Assembly (NCBI RefSeq): GCF_963662255.1
Contig: NC_085055.1
Location: 8,997,102 to 9,061,101 of the forward strand
Direction: 5' to 3'
DNA length: 64,000 nt
Source: Cinclus cinclus
Lineage: Eukaryota; Chordata; Aves; Passeriformes; Cinclidae
Shown: positions 26,901 to 40,608 of the stretch, piece after piece
Position numbering within the stretch: position 1 is the stretch's first letter
Layout: each line of letters opens with the position of its first letter
Notes under the pieces: model-generated
The model's input: the letters and a program-made list of their open reading frames with translations, nothing else
Database searches by the model: none
Told to the model about the DNA's origin: nothing
Position numbers and translations under genes: made by a program

Positions 26901-29900
26901 ATCAGGTGTGTCAGGGATAGTAGTCCTGTTCTTCCTCTCCTTCTTCTCCCTCATCCTTTACTTCTTGGTAATGGTCTTATGTGATATTTTCTTTTTTCCT
27001 TCCCTAGAGAGAAAAATCTACACCTGTCTCTTGCCCACTGTCATTCCTCTGATTTGGCAGTGCACATCTAAACACCAGTGCTATTTTCTTTCTTTAAATG
27101 CAAATCCTGCTCTGGGTTCTGATACAAACATTTATTATAACATTTCCTTCAGGATTTAGCAGAAGGGACAGCCCTCTTCGCAGTGCTAGAAACTTCCCTG
27201 TAATTCCTTAAATTTGTCTCGATTCCTCAGTCCCCATAGAATGACTTGCTGCCACCCAGGTGTGCCTTGCTCCTGTCACGTGCTCTGCATCTCAGGTGTT
27301 TTGTTTACTTTGTCATCAGATAGAGCAGCTTGTTTGCCTAGAACAGAGGCTGTGGCTTTGCAGCTCTCCCTGCGACCTTCATCAATAATGCATGTAGAAA
27401 CATGAAGGGGTTTAAAATTAAAAGAGGCTTAATTGCCTTTGTCATTTGCCAGATTTGGGAAAAAGATTATGATCTAAGTCAATAAAAATTATACTCTCGG
27501 CAGGTGCCTTATAAAGTGTGAGTTTCTTTGCAGTATGTGGGCAGGGGAAAGCCTGGGCTGCCCAAAGCCTTTGTTCAGCAGAGGAATCAAGCAGGTCTTC
27601 TTAATTGAAATGCACCACAGAACAGCTTTAATCTGTGAAACAGCTTTCTTGTATACATGAAAAGCTAGATAAAAATGAAGAGCATGATCATGATGTCATG
27701 TGTATTTCCCAAGGGGAAGTGGAGGAGGATTTTGGATGTGGAGTAGATGATACAGCCCCAAATATTGCTCTGTCCCTGTGCTCCACCACCTGCCCCAGCA
27801 GCACTCTGTGCCTTGCACTCCTTTCTGGGATGCTGTTTATACTCATTTTCCTCAGCCTGTAGCCCTGCCTCTGTCCAGAAGCATAGCCTGGTCTATTTAT
27901 ATTACAGATCTATTTATATTGTTTCAGGATAACTTTCATCATTGTTCCAAGTGCGCCTGGAAAGCGAGACTAAGGCTTGCCATGTAGCTGCAGACATTAG
28001 AAAACAGGGGGAAAAAATACTTCATCCTCTGCAAATGTTTTCCCTTTTGGTTTGTGGGGCTGGTGCTTCGTTTAACTTCAACCAAATGTTAAATAAAGCA
28101 GGACTAGTTGAAAAGAAGTTATCCTTAATTTGTGGAGCTTCTTGTAAACAAGAATCAACTCTTGGTTCCCCTTCCCTTCCTGCCTATGTTTTCCTCCTGC
28201 ACTGCTTAGGGAGAACTTCCCCTTATCTCTCTGCTGTGAAGGCATGTCTGTCAGCCCTTTTTCCTTCCTACTCAAGTGTTGCAACTTAGGTGTGGTGGTG
28301 CCTTGTCTCTCTGTTTTCTTTGTTAGCCTTTTCTGTCTCTCAGAAAGCAAAGGAAACAATATTTTGAAGACGAGTCTCTTCAGCAGGGCCAGCTGATACA
28401 GATTGGAAGTCATACTCTGTGATACAAGTACAAAGCCACTGATCACAGGAGTGTTTTTAAAAGGCATTGAGGCAGATCTGTGAAATTTAATTTCTGAGCC
28501 TCTTCCCTGGATCGTTAGAAAACTATCCTGTATTGAGCACCTTCTTTTTTTTTGTAAATATATGTTGTAGGTGGAAGTTACTAGTTATTGGTGTGTAATG
28601 AGACATATGTCCCCAGATGCCTTCTGGACAGTTGTCTCCAGTTCCATAATGTGGCATTGCAGAAATTATATTCATTGCTGTGAAAAGCAGGTATCTATGA
28701 GAAATGCTGTGGAAATCTGTAGCTATGTAGGTGCCCCTGGGCTTTGACCCAGGGCTGTGGGCAGTGCTACACTGAAATGCAGCATATGGATGTGAACAGA
28801 CAGAGCTCCCCAGAAGTCCTTCTTTAAGCTTGTTTCTGGCCCTATAGGCTTGAAATACAGGAGGATAATCTTAAAACAAATTCCAAGAGATTCATTTTAC
28901 TTCTAGATAAAGGTTTTTAATTCTGTAATTTTTCCCACCTAAAAAAAGCCCAAACATTTGCCAGCAGAAGTGTGAGACTCCATGGGAATAACTGAAAGCT
29001 GCTGGCTGTGTGTTTCCTGTCCTCACCTTCCACTGGTCCCTGGGGGTGCTGCTGCAGTGGATGATTTGGGAGAGGAGCACACTGAAGAAAAAGGTCTAAA
29101 GGCAAGGGAAGAAGATATCAAGAAGTAAGCTTGTAGGACAGAAGGAGAGAGAGAAAACTTTAACTTCCAAAAGTTAACTAGAAAACAGAGTTGTAATATG
29201 TTGTTAAAACATGAGCTGACTTAGTACCCAGGCTTCTCTCCTGTGTTTCATTGCTACCCCGTGAGGACCAGAACTGAGCTAGTATTTGCACTAACTGCTG
29301 TTCCCTGATCTCAGATTTATTGGTTGCTTTGATCTAAGAATTCATCAGACTCAGAAGTTTTATTCCTTGGGCTTGACTGTTTCCAAGACTTCCAGTGGTT
29401 CCAATTTTATTGCAAATTTCACAATATTTGATGTTTTCCATCAAAGTTCAGCTCCAGTGTTCTAGGATTACAAGGAAATCCTTATTTTAAATTGCCCCTA
29501 CACTTCAAAGTTGGAAGCAGGGAGTATGTGAAAGCACAAACTTTTGAAACAGAAAGACCAGAAGGCAAATAATTGGATCTTTTCGTATTATTCTTAATCT
29601 GTTTTAATTATTTGCTGAGGCAAATAATTTGACTTGTGATTTATTTTCTGTTTGGTACTGAAAATTGATGTGCTCAGTTGTGTGTTTTGTTGGCTTTTCT
29701 TTTGTGACCACCCAGAATCTCCTTATCCATTCTGTAAAAAGAGGCCTCCAGTGTCCTTGACCAGATGTTTCTTACATATACCGACTTTTTTGCATAGTGT
29801 CAAAATGTTTGATGCTTTAGCCAGGAGGGCAGTGTCAGGGTCACAGATAATGTTGTGTACACTGTTCCGCTTCAGGGATTTTTGGTTTGTGGGTTTGGGT

Positions 29901-32900
29901 TTGTTTTGGGTTGTTTTTTTTTTCTTTTCAGCTTATGTTACCTCACCTCTCCTATTCCTGTTCACATTGAGTTATAAACACGGAGATATCCAGAGTACTC
30001 CCTTTGAGAAGAAGGTTGTGCTGATGTTTGTTAGGGACTTAACAAACTTAACCAGACAAATTGATACAACAGAAATAGTGAGTGGCAGGAAGACACTGTG
30101 TTACATGTCACCACTCAGTGTTCAGACAGTAAGAAATTTTTCTGAGCATTCCCAGCAAATAAACTGGAGTAGAAAGATGTATTGTTAGAGATGGAAATGT
30201 GCCCTGTGCCAGGTGTTCATTTGGGGGGCTAAACAGCTGAGGTGGTGCTTCTCTCCCACAATCCTCTTGATTTCATGTTTTGTTTTTGGCAGCTCACCCT
30301 TGTCATGTTCTGTTTCCCTCACCTCTTCTTCCTGTCGTGTTTCAACAGATCTGGTGGCTGGATCCAGAGCTGACATACGGCAATGCCAAGCCCTTTGTCT
30401 TCACACAGGGACACTCGGTGTGTAACCGCTCCTTCTTCCCCTGCTTTGACACCCCTGCAGTGAAATGCACCTACTCAGCTACTGTCAAGGTAAGGGATGG
30501 CTGTGAATGCTTCATGGAGCTCTTAGTTGCTGTTAATCTGTGAAAACATAGTTACATCAGGTACTTTTAGCAGCTTACACCTGGTAAAAATATTGTGGTT
30601 CGATGTTATAAAGAATACTGAATTTTTTAGGTACAGTTCTGGTTCTTGGGCCAGAATCAGGATAGTACCAAAAACGTAACTCTGTTGCCTACCACTCTTG
30701 GGTCTTGCCTTCCTTGTACTTAATGCTGAAAGAGTAATGTGAAATGTAAATATGGGAGAGAATTTGCTTGGTCCCTTCCTATAGTGGTTATTGTTGATAA
30801 TACTCAACTGTATCATACCAATTTTTGCAAGAAAAAGCCTGAAGTCTTTTGAAATCAGCATCAAATAATGTTGCATGTTGTGTAGATGAAATAATATGTG
30901 GATGCTTTTGGGACAGCTGGCATACAAGAGGAATAATATCTTCAGCTGGTATCTTTTCATGTATGGGCAGATTGTGGTATAAAAACCTCACAGAAATCTT
31001 AGATTTTGTGTTATGTAAATGATTGTTTTTAATGTACATCATCAGGCATAGATGAAAATGAGCCAAAGATCTGTGGTGCAGTCATTTAGCTGTGGTTATC
31101 TGATGAGTTGATGTGTATGATGTTGGTCTTCCAGGCTCCAGCAGGCATACAGGTGTTGATGAGTGCCACCCAAAGCTCCTACCTAGAAGAGGAAGGCGTA
31201 TATCAATTTTACATGGAATATCCAGTTCCTGCCTACCTAGTGGCCTTGGTGGCTGGAGACCTCATACATGCAGACATAGGTCCCAGGTAAGATTTGCAGG
31301 GAGTTCATTCTATGTCATTTGTCTATGGCATTTTATGTCTCTGCACAGTGCTTCATACTGTAAAGTAGTGAAGATGTTGAGTCATTGATAAGGGAGCAGT
31401 TGTGTTCATGAGCTGTGAGCATGGAGAGAGTTTGAAGTGTAGTTGGGTGTGAAGAAATTCATGGCAGTGCACTGGCAAAGATATGTTTCTCCTTCATAAA
31501 TGTTGCCTACTGTTCCCTGAAGTCTTTACAGCTGCTTTCTCGTTTCCTTGTTGGAGGGATTTTTGGTTACCTCTTGTCCTGTTCCGTGGAACATTAGTCT
31601 AGGAGGGCCCAGGTCTGATGGAAGGTCTCCTTGTTCTATTACCATACATGGAAGTGTGGTAAGCAGTCAGGCTATTTTTTTTTCTCTAAGAGATAATTCA
31701 GTTTGCTGAAGTATCACCTGATGTTTTCTGTTTTCTGACAGGAGCAGAGTGTGGGCAGAGCCTTGCCTGCTGCCAACAGCCATCAGCAAACTTTCTGGCA
31801 TTGTTGAACGCTGGTTGACTGCTGCAGAGAGTCTGTATGGCCCCTATATATGGGGAAGGTGAGTTTAATCATTCTCATGGGAATGTGCAATGGGAACAAA
31901 ATAGAACAGTATTGAGAAATGATCATGCTTTCTCCCTATAGCAGGGCAAATTAGCATTTCAACTGGCAGCATTGTAGTAGTTGAAAACAGACTCTGGAGT
32001 TTTGTCTCTACAAGTTGCAAGGAGGTCCATGGAGGCATGGAGGTGTTTTAGCTGGTTTGCAGGGCAGAACTAGAGGTTTCTAAACACTGGAACTTTCCTG
32101 AGGAATGAGGATTTTTCATACTACAGAGTTTTGTGATGTAAGTCCAGCACTGGGCCAGACACCATTTAAAATGCACGGTTGTTTCATTTATCTCATTTAT
32201 TTCTGCATTTATTGTGGCATGCCTGAGAATATTGAAAATCTCACTACAGACTCATTGAGAATCCAAGTCCCCCAAACCAACATGAATAGCTTTTGAGTAG
32301 CTTGTCTATGTGTTTAAAAAGAGTGGTTTTGAGAGAATACTTTCACTCTTTGGATGGGAGAAAATGTTTACAAAGGTTTCCTTTATTTCTTTGCTAAAGG
32401 TAAGCAGGAAGATGGCCTTGTTTCTGACTTCTAAAATATTGCTTTAAATAATCTGAGAATATGGCCCAGTGTGCCAGTGCTGATCACTGGTAAAAAAAAA
32501 ATTAGAAAACAAAACAAATCTTACTGTTGTGTTCCGAAGCAGGCAGATTAAAGTTGTTTTGCTGACACTGCATGTATAGGAAATCAATTCATTCATTGAC
32601 AGCTTCCTTGCCTCTCTCTTTCCTCCCTCTGGAGACTCAACACCATGTTACACTACTGTTTATAGAGTAAATGTTTTTTGTAAATCCCAGATACACAGCT
32701 TGTGATGAATTTGTGTGTGTGAAGGGAGCACAATGCTTCTGGGATGTGCTGCATCTGCTGCACATCAAAAGACTGTCAAGTCTTTATGTCCAAACATAAG
32801 CAGGTCCTTGGCCAACAAAATAAATTACGGTCCTTTGATCAGAAGGATTAGGCCACTGCTCTACAACGTTTGCTCCTGAAGTCACAAGGTCTCAGAAGAG

Positions 32901-35900
32901 CCTTCCTTAAAGAAAGAAAAATGTTACTGTGTCTTCTGAAAGATGAAAATGTTAATGCGTGTTTTCTAGCTGCAATTTGTTAATTTCCTTTCTTCTTTCT
33001 TTTCTCCCTAATTTTAGATATGACATCGTTTTTCTTCCTCCATCCTTCCCTATTGTTGCCATGGAAAACCCATGCTTGACCTTCATCATCTCTTCCATTC
33101 TGGAGAGCGATGAGTTTTTGATCATTGATGTAATCCATGAAGTTGCCCACAGCTGGTTTGGGAATGCGGTCACCAATGCCACATGGGAGGAGATGTGGCT
33201 GAGCGAGGGCCTGGCCACCTACGCGCAGCGCCGGATCACCACCGAGACCTACGGTACAGCTGCAGAAACCTCTGCTTGTGCTCCTCCTTACCATAACTCA
33301 GAGTTGCCTGCTTAGAGTATTTGCCTTGGAAACTCAGAAGTCTGTAGGGAGCTGGTTTTCAGTTACGTTTTGCTTTATATCTGGAACACACACCCACACA
33401 CAGCCCCAAACTTCGTGTTGAACATCTTGCATATTTAGAGCCTGACGTTGTCTTGGCTTTAGTGGGCTCAGTACCTGATATGGTATCAGGGGGTACCAGG
33501 GGCTTTGAGTGAGGAGTGTTAGCACAATGCTGTGGGGACTTGGAACTACTGTTGGGTATCAGGCAGGTACCCAATAGTAGCTGGGAATATATATCTCAGT
33601 GCAAGGTGAGCAGAGGATGCTTCAGAGAAAGGTGTAAGAAATCTCATCACAATTACATTGTGAAATAAGTGTCCTCTGAACAAGTGTCCTTTTAATTATG
33701 ATCAGTTAGTAGCTACCTGCTGTTAAAAAGAATGATGGCAGTAGCACTAAAAAAAATGCACAGATTTATGTAGCTGTTTATGTGCTGGAGACTTCCTGCA
33801 GGATTGTAAGCCCTGCCTTTGCATGTGTCAGTGAATTTCACAGGTCACTTTTTAGGTGCTGTCTTTAGAATATAAAAGTAGTAAATTATTCCTCTTGCCT
33901 TTAAGTTTAATTGGCTTGTTATTGAAGTGAATAATGGGAATGTGTGCTTTTCTAGTTTGTCCCTTTATGTTCTTAAAAGCCAGTTCCATGTGTTTTCTCA
34001 AGCACCCATTGTAAACAGTCTTAGAAAAGTTCCTAGAAATACTGGCAGCAAAAATGTTTTGAAGAAAGCATTTGTTTTATTCATGTACATTGTTTTTGGA
34101 CATGAGCTGATGACAAGTTAGGCAAAGAAGTGCTCTGAGCATCTATGGAGATGTTACAATGCATATTGTATATCTTTGAAGACTGTTTTATGTGGAGTAA
34201 TTCTCAGTGGGTAAAACTGTCCTAAGTCACAGTATACATGGCAGTAATGTGAGTAGGTCAGCAGATAAGCTGTTCATCATCTTAGTCTGTTCCATTCATC
34301 ATAGAACAAAATCCTTGCTGATTTTGGTCTAGTCTTTAGAGCTGGTTGTTTCAAGGAGCATTTTCTGGGAAACTAAAAAAAATCTGTCCCTGTGCAATTC
34401 TTTAGTAAGCTCTTTCTCCATTATGTTTTGTTTCCAAGACAAACCTCTGATCTAAATCTTACCATTTTTGACATAACTTCTGTAGTATCTTCTGTTGGTA
34501 GTAAACAGGCATCTTTGCAATGGTATTGCTTAGGGAAATGTGAGTCCACTGACTACCACTCCTCTTGGATCTTGATTAATTCTCCTCTCTGTAGCTTGAA
34601 GTAATTGCCCTTAACACTTGTTATCCTAGTTCTTGCTTTCCCCTGGGAAGCAGGTCCACTTCTTTCTCTGCTCATACAGGTTCTCCTGTTTTCCAGATAT
34701 ATCCTGGTTCTTAATTCACATCTGGCTCTGTAGTATTCGGGTGTTACATGGAGACTCTTAGGTTGTATCTGTGTAAGAAAGCCTATCTTCAGGTGAAAAA
34801 CTCAGCAAAGAAGGCTAAAATGTTAATACTTATGGATGTTAAGTATCTTCTGAATCTAAATGTCCATTTTCTGCAGCTTCCAATGTCTGCAAGGGCAAAG
34901 GAAAGATCTCTTGACTGGGCAGTGTAATAAAGCTAGTCTGGTTTGAAAGCATGGAATGCTCTACATTGTAGTTAGGGAGAACAGGAGTAGCTTACCTATT
35001 CACAACTGTAAAAAGTCCTAATGAGAGGAAGGTGAAATACTTTGGGCAAAAAACCAAGTAGGATGATGGATAAATCTTTAAAAATATACACAGGATCTGT
35101 AATAAAATAACCAAATCCAGTCCTTTTCTCTTTCCACTCAAGAGGTGACATTTGCTTAGTAATATCCTTGGCACTGAGTATGGAATTGTGTCTACTATTC
35201 TGTAGAACAGTGACAGTATTGTTTTTGTAGCACTTGATTGCTCCCTGAAAGTTACTTGTACAATACTTTTTTCAGTGCTGTTCTTCTTATCTTGTAAGAA
35301 CTGATGAAATGGTGTCAGGGATGTAAAGTTAAGCCTAGTTTTCATGCTGTTTTGTTTTTCAGTGCAGCCTGATGCGTGATCAGAGTGAGGAAATACACTG
35401 GGTTAGGCTCAAACTTCCATTACTAATTACAAGGATGTTCTGCGCTCAAGTTTCTCTGCCATTACATTACTGTGATTCTGTCTCACTGTTCTGTCTTTTG
35501 CACCTGCAGCAGCTTTTACTTTGTCCCTGTGCCAGTCCTGCACAGATCAGGTTTTGCTTATCGTTTTCTCACAACTAACAATTTACTTTCTGGTGTAGGA
35601 GCTGCCTTCACTTGTTTGGAGACTGCATTCCGCCTCGATGCTCTCCACAGACAGATGAAGCTCCTTGGAGAAGACAACCCGGTCAGCAAGCTTCAGGTTA
35701 AACTGGAGCCAGGTATTGCTTTTGGCTGAGGTTGCTCTACACAAAATTATACACCATGATGGAATATTGACAGAAAATTACTAATATTTACATGTCCTTT
35801 ATGGGGAAAAAAAAAACACAAAACCAAAAAAGATCCCGAACTGGTTTGTAAAACAGTGTAAAAATAAGTAAGAAAGCTTTGATTTTCAAGGTTGGATTAC

Positions 35901-38900
35901 TCATCTTTATAGATACTGTTTTGTGTAAGAACACACTTACTGAGTAGAAATAATGCGAAAATCTGCCTTGAAAGCTACTTGGGTTTGAAATTCTGGATAT
36001 GTAAAATAAAGTATTTTAAAGTGGAAATATTTGGAAACATAATATAAAATCCTCTGCTAGTCAATGTTCCTCAATGTGTTCATGTAAGAACTAAGTATGT
36101 ATGTAGCATGCAGATAAACAGGTACTTGCTCTAAGGTGAGCTTTGCAGAGGCTGTTTGATTATTCCCTGAGCCAGATGGATGACTGCTCTCTAGATTTAC
36201 CTATCTCCTTCACTGGTAATTCTCTAGTTCTGTGGTCACAGCTGGGTGGCTGAAGCAGTCTTCTATCTAAATAATGTTTAGAACAGCCTAAAATGCAACT
36301 GGAGATGATATTTGAGTCAAATGGAATGGAAAAGCATGTGTTGGAAGCCTCAAAAATAGGAGCAAGTGGTGATTACCTTGTTCTGATATCTTTGAAAATT
36401 TGTGCTATGGTGATTCCCAGAACCTGGCACTTGAAAAAAGGATTTGTTTTCAAGTTCCAGATCTGTTTTCATTGACCTCTAGTTTGAAGTGACTTATTCC
36501 ATTGGGAATTACTACTTACCTTACAATGATTGATTTTTAAAAAAATATTATTTTTCAGGCTGTGTTTTTGGACTGCATCTATTTAATTTACTGCAGTAGT
36601 TTAAATATACTGACAACAATCTCAGGTTTTTTTAAGTCACTATGTCTCACTTTGATGATCTCTAAGGGGTCTCTGTAACTCAGAAGGGCTGGAAATAACT
36701 CTCCTCATTAGTTTCCTATCATGTTGTCTTCTCCTTTCAGGTGTAAATCCCAGTAATTTAATGAACCTCTTCACCTATGAGAAAGGCTACTGCTTTGTTT
36801 ACTACCTGTCCCAGCTCTGTGGTGACCCCAGACACTTTGACTCCTTCCTAAGAGTGAGTGTAAATATGTGTTTTCTTGAGATTTAGAGCTGTTTTTTTGT
36901 TATTGTCATTGTTTGGGTTCTTTTTTTCTGCAGATTCTTTCACTATGGTTAATTGTTAAGGGTAAAGTTGAATGCAAGTGTGTCAGAGATGGAGGAATGT
37001 TGTGGGCCTGTCTGTCAACCAACATGGATCTTTCTACAAGATTTCTGGGATTCTGAGCTTATGAGGTGCTAGATACAGAGTAGTAGTATATTTTTATTAT
37101 CTCTTGTTCTGTGCTCCAAGTAATTAGAAAGCTGTTCCAGCACAGATTGCCTGTGACAGGGAAAATGTGACTTGATTCACTATAAGAAGTGTTAATGTGG
37201 GTTTTTTTTAACCAGGGTGACAAAAGGTATGGGTTACTATATTGGGCAGGTCAGTACCTGGAAGCACACTTGCAAAACCTATAGAAAATTGTCAGCTACT
37301 CCTTGTTTTGGAGAAGGTGAAATGATACTCAGCTGCCAATGTATTTGCAGTTACTCGTTTCTTTTTCTTGTTATGGTGCGTCTTTATTTAACTAGGTGAA
37401 GAGGGAGAATATTTTTCTTCATGTTTTAAAAACCTTCAAATAATTGTTCCTACTCTTACGTTTGTTTTTTATTGTTGGTATTGTTGTGGCATGCAATGGT
37501 TCTACATCAAAAGGAAGCTGTCTTTCTCCTAGTCATGGTTTGAACATTTTACTATTTTAGGCCTACATTGAGAAGTATAAATTTACCAGTGTTGTGGCTC
37601 AAGATCTTCTGGATTCCTTCCTGAATTTTTTTCCAGAGCTGAAAGAGCAATGTGTTGAGAGCAAAGCAGGTAGGAGATTTACTAAGTTAACTGTAAACAC
37701 TGTAGAAAACCTGGGTGATAAATTTTGTGTTTGGCTTAGAGGATGCACAGGGAAGTGCTAATGCAAACAAAATAATTTGGAAACAACCACATGTTCTTGA
37801 CAGAATTTGTGGTTACTGCTTCTATGTTGGGGAATGAGAACCTCTGAAATTGCTGATAGTTTTGGCATTAATTTGCTGAGTGTCCCTTGGTTAAGTTTCT
37901 CATTAACTCACCTTTCACTCTGCAGACAGAATGATCAGTGCTTGTGAGATTTACATGTGCTTAAATGCAGGGAAAAGGTGAACACACTTTGAAATGTCAT
38001 CTATTTTAATAACAGAAAACATGCTTTGAGAACTGTAACTTCCCCAAGACCTACCCATACATAGGAAATCTCTTCCAGAATGTTTCACTATTTCTTATAT
38101 TCCCTATTTATAGCTGTTGGTGGATTTGTGGAAGGTCTGTGGCCTACCAGGTGCTTATTATCTCACTTTCTTAAAGAAATGAGACTCATGTTGTTCTGCT
38201 GTGTGTCCATCCCAGCGAGGAGCTATTGAACCTGTCAGTCAGTTTAAACCAGACTGGCAGAGTACAGCTCTTAAGGATACTGGGTGCCTGCAGGCTTTGT
38301 GGAAAGGAAACTGCCTATGGAGAAGTGTAGATGAGAGAGTTTACTGTGGGAAAAGCTGCAGCCTGAGCTCAGTGTTCTGTGTTTTATTTGGCCCCTGGTA
38401 GGCTAACGAGTTAACCACAGAATTTGCTAATTTTTGCCTGGCTAATATTCAGGGGATGCAGAAGATAGAAGTTTTAGTGTAGATGGTGTGGAACAGGAAG
38501 TATTGCCCAGGGTTAGGAAAGTACAGAGGTGGTAAAAGGTCAAGAGAAAGAGCTCTGCTGCGTGTGAAGAAACTTTTTTGTTATTAGTTGCGTAAATAAA
38601 TATAAATTGCTTGAGTTTACTGGTGGATAGGAGGAGTTTAGTCAGCCCTCTCACCTCCTTTTGTTTTATAAAGTGGGTTTTCTCCATATTTGTCAGTCTT
38701 CCTCAAAATTCTGAGAGAGAAATGCAGGCATGTAAATATTAGAGCATAAATTGAACGTAGGTACTTGTCAGTCTGGCTGCCTTAAGAGCATGTGTGTTTC
38801 TTGTACTTATTGTACTGTTGAGCTCTAGAACAGTCACATGTTTGGAGAGGTGTTGCTGGCACTCTTCCAGGTGTTCCATAGGCTATCCCAAGGCAGCTGC

Positions 38901-40608
38901 TAAGGCTGTTGTGTCATTATAACTATTGGTTGCTGTTGTTAGAACCTCTCTTAACAATGCTAGAAGCGGTCCTGAACTTTGAGGCAGCCAAGCCACCTGC
39001 GGAGATCTCTGCTCCATATTTTTGGTGCTCCTCATTCCAGGACTGGAGTTTGAACGTTGGCTCAATGCTACAGGACCTCCGTTAGCTGAGCCAGACTTAT
39101 CTCAGGGATCCAGTCTGACCAGACCAGTGGAGACACTCTTCAAACTCTGGACCACAGAGCCTCTGGACTCTGTTGCTGCTGCCAGCAGTGTTGACCTCAC
39201 TAAATGGAGAACGTTCCAAACTGTGCTTTTCCTGGACAGATTGCTGGATGGATCACCACTGCCACATGGTAAGAGCTCTTACCAGGATAGTAGAAAATTA
39301 TCTCTGGAATAACTGATTTAATTCTAAAGATCCCTGCCTCTGGTTGACATTATAATTCATGTAAAGTCAGGTTGATGTCCCAGGCCATGGCAGAGGGATT
39401 GAAATAGGTGATCTTCAGAAGTCTTTCATTCTGTGATTTATGAATTGTTATTATCTGATGACCCTCAAAATTGACAAAATGGATCACAGATCTTTCTCTG
39501 TGTATGTGCTCTTTTCAGAGGTGATAAAAAAGCTCTCGGAATGTTACTCCTCCCAGCTGGACTCCATGAATGCAGAAATCCGTATCCGCTGGTTGCAGAT
39601 TGTAGTCCGAAATGACTATTATCCAGACCTTTACAAAGTCCGTCGCTTCTTGGAAAACCAGGTACTAACTGCTGGATTAAAATCACTGCACCTCTCAGTG
39701 CATGAGACATGTGCATGAGACATGCGACGTGAAAGACCTTGGAACTTCTGCTTCCTGGCCAAGTGTAGCCCAGGTGTGTTGCAAAGGGGCTGAGCATGGC
39801 TCACCTGCTAGTGGTGGGGAGGAATGGGCAGATGTAATTTCAAATGCCTACAGATAATATCTGCTTTTCTAGCCTGACTCAATACCCTTGTCCCAGCTCT
39901 GCCCCGTGCATTTTATGTATTGCTTTGTAGCAGCCCTGGCTTTTCCAGACAAGTTTTTTCACTACTAAATCGTGTGATTATTTGAATATTTACACTTCAG
40001 TCAAGGCTAGCACTCATCAAGTTCTTTTCAGTAGTTGTTATTGTTATTGGCAGGAGCAAAAGGTTAATGCAAGTGTTCAGTGTGGACTCTTCTATTTGGC
40101 CTTTAAAAATAGTTCTGTTATTTGTGGGAGTAGCTCAGTCTCAGAGAGCGGATTTTTTTTTTATTACCATTCATAAAAATCCTAGCATCAGACCAGAATA
40201 AACTCATCTGTCTTTTGAAGAAATGTGTTGCTTGTCTCCAGTCTGAAGTAACTCAGGGCTGTTGGAATGTAGCTGTAGAAGAGCTGAACTTGACCTTAAT
40301 CGAAGTCTTTTTTATCTTGTTTTCCTTTTTTGTAGATGTCTCGGATGTACACAATTCCACTTTATGAGGACCTTTGCACTGGCACCCTCAAGTCTTTTGC
40401 CTTAGAAATTTTTTACCAGACCCAGAACCAGCTGCACCCCAATTTGCGGAAAACGATCCAACAGATCTTATCCCAGGGCCTGAATCCACTTCCTGCCATA
40501 GACACTACAGCAGTCACTACAGACACACCAGCAATGGTGATTGAGGACAAAGTCTCAGAGGCCACAAATGGTGCCATTTCACTCAGGGATGTCAACGTGT
40601 CTGCTTAG
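23244..40608 (+). CDS. RNPEPL1: Arginyl aminopeptidase-like 1, M1-family zinc aminopeptidase, complete
   Basis: RNPEPL1 belongs to the M1 metallopeptidases, near aminopeptidase B and leukotriene A4 hydrolase; these trim N-terminal residues, and the recombinant human protein is reported active. Exons: 23244-23957, 30349-30489, 31135-31286, 31742-31858, 33018-33253, 35599-35712, 36741-36853, 37561-37669, 39041-39268, 39519-39661, 40336-40608. They sum to 2340 nt, or 779 residues plus TAG, in phase throughout; human is about 725. The start is the ATG in TCCATGGCG at 23244, whose product [17 protein letters not shown] aligns with the human start. The zinc site is complete: HEVAH at residues 415-419, with the third ligand Glu438 in WLSEG exactly 18 residues on. 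The catalytic Tyr is expected at 504 (YEKG). The exopeptidase loop is VAMEN (388-392) instead of the usual GGMEN. The C-terminal helical domain follows. There is no signal peptide, so it is probably cytosolic. It lies head-to-tail upstream of CAPN10. Confidence 0.97.
23958..30348 (+). other. RNPEPL1: RNPEPL1 intron 1
   Basis: 6.4 kb, the longest intron in the window. Its first 370 nt belong to the CpG island; the rest is AT-rich unique sequence with no exon or repeat family that I recognise. It may hold regulatory elements, but none can be named. Confidence 0.75.
30349..30489 (+). CDS. RNPEPL1: RNPEPL1 exon 2
   Basis: Residues 239-285: [40 protein letters not shown]. 141 nt, phase 0, between CAACAG and GTAAGG. 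Confidence 0.96.
31135..31286 (+). CDS. RNPEPL1: RNPEPL1 exon 3
   Basis: Encodes [20 protein letters not shown] and [14 protein letters not shown]. 152 nt, ending in a split Arg codon before GTAAGA. Confidence 0.96.
31742..31858 (+). CDS. RNPEPL1: RNPEPL1 exon 4
   Basis: Encodes (R)[19 protein letters not shown] and [12 protein letters not shown]. 117 nt with split Arg codons at both ends. Confidence 0.95.
33018..33253 (+). CDS. RNPEPL1: RNPEPL1 exon 5: catalytic zinc site
   Basis: Encodes the VAMENP loop and [20 protein letters not shown], followed by [13 protein letters not shown]. All three zinc ligands are in this exon. Ends TETYG across the splice. Confidence 0.97.
35599..35712 (+). 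CDS. RNPEPL1: RNPEPL1 exon 6
   Basis: Encodes (G)[19 protein letters not shown] and ends KLEPG across the splice. 114 nt. Confidence 0.95.
36741..36853 (+). CDS. RNPEPL1: RNPEPL1 exon 7: catalytic tyrosine region
   Basis: Encodes (G)[19 protein letters not shown]; the Tyr of YEKG (residue 504) is the expected transition-state stabiliser, equivalent to Tyr383 of LTA4 hydrolase. Ends FDSFLR before GTGAGT. Confidence 0.95.
37561..37669 (+). CDS. RNPEPL1: RNPEPL1 exon 8
   Basis: Encodes [20 protein letters not shown] and ends in CVESKAG across the splice. 109 nt. Confidence 0.95.
39041..39268 (+). CDS. RNPEPL1: RNPEPL1 exon 9
   Basis: Encodes (G)[19 protein letters not shown] and [14 protein letters not shown]; start of the C-terminal helical domain. 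228 nt. Confidence 0.95.
39374..39441 (+). mobile_element. CR1 3'-end remnant
   Basis: In the intron between RNPEPL1 exons 9 and 10. The block GGCCATGGCAGAGGGATTG, GGTGATCTTCA, TTCATTCTGTGATTTATGA follows the CR1 3' UTR order but is strongly diverged. Confidence 0.6.
39519..39661 (+). CDS. RNPEPL1: RNPEPL1 exon 10
   Basis: Encodes (E)[19 protein letters not shown] and [17 protein letters not shown]. 143 nt, returning to phase 0. Confidence 0.96.
40336..40608 (+). CDS. RNPEPL1: RNPEPL1 exon 11 and stop
   Basis: Encodes [20 protein letters not shown], a Thr/Ala-rich variable tail, and the conserved end [11 protein letters not shown] with TAG at 40606-40608. Confidence 0.97.
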   Translation: MSRMYTIPLYEDLCTGTLKSFALEIFYQTQNQLHPNLRKTIQQILSQGLNPLPAIDTTAVTTDTPAMVIEDKVSEATNGAISLRDVNVSA

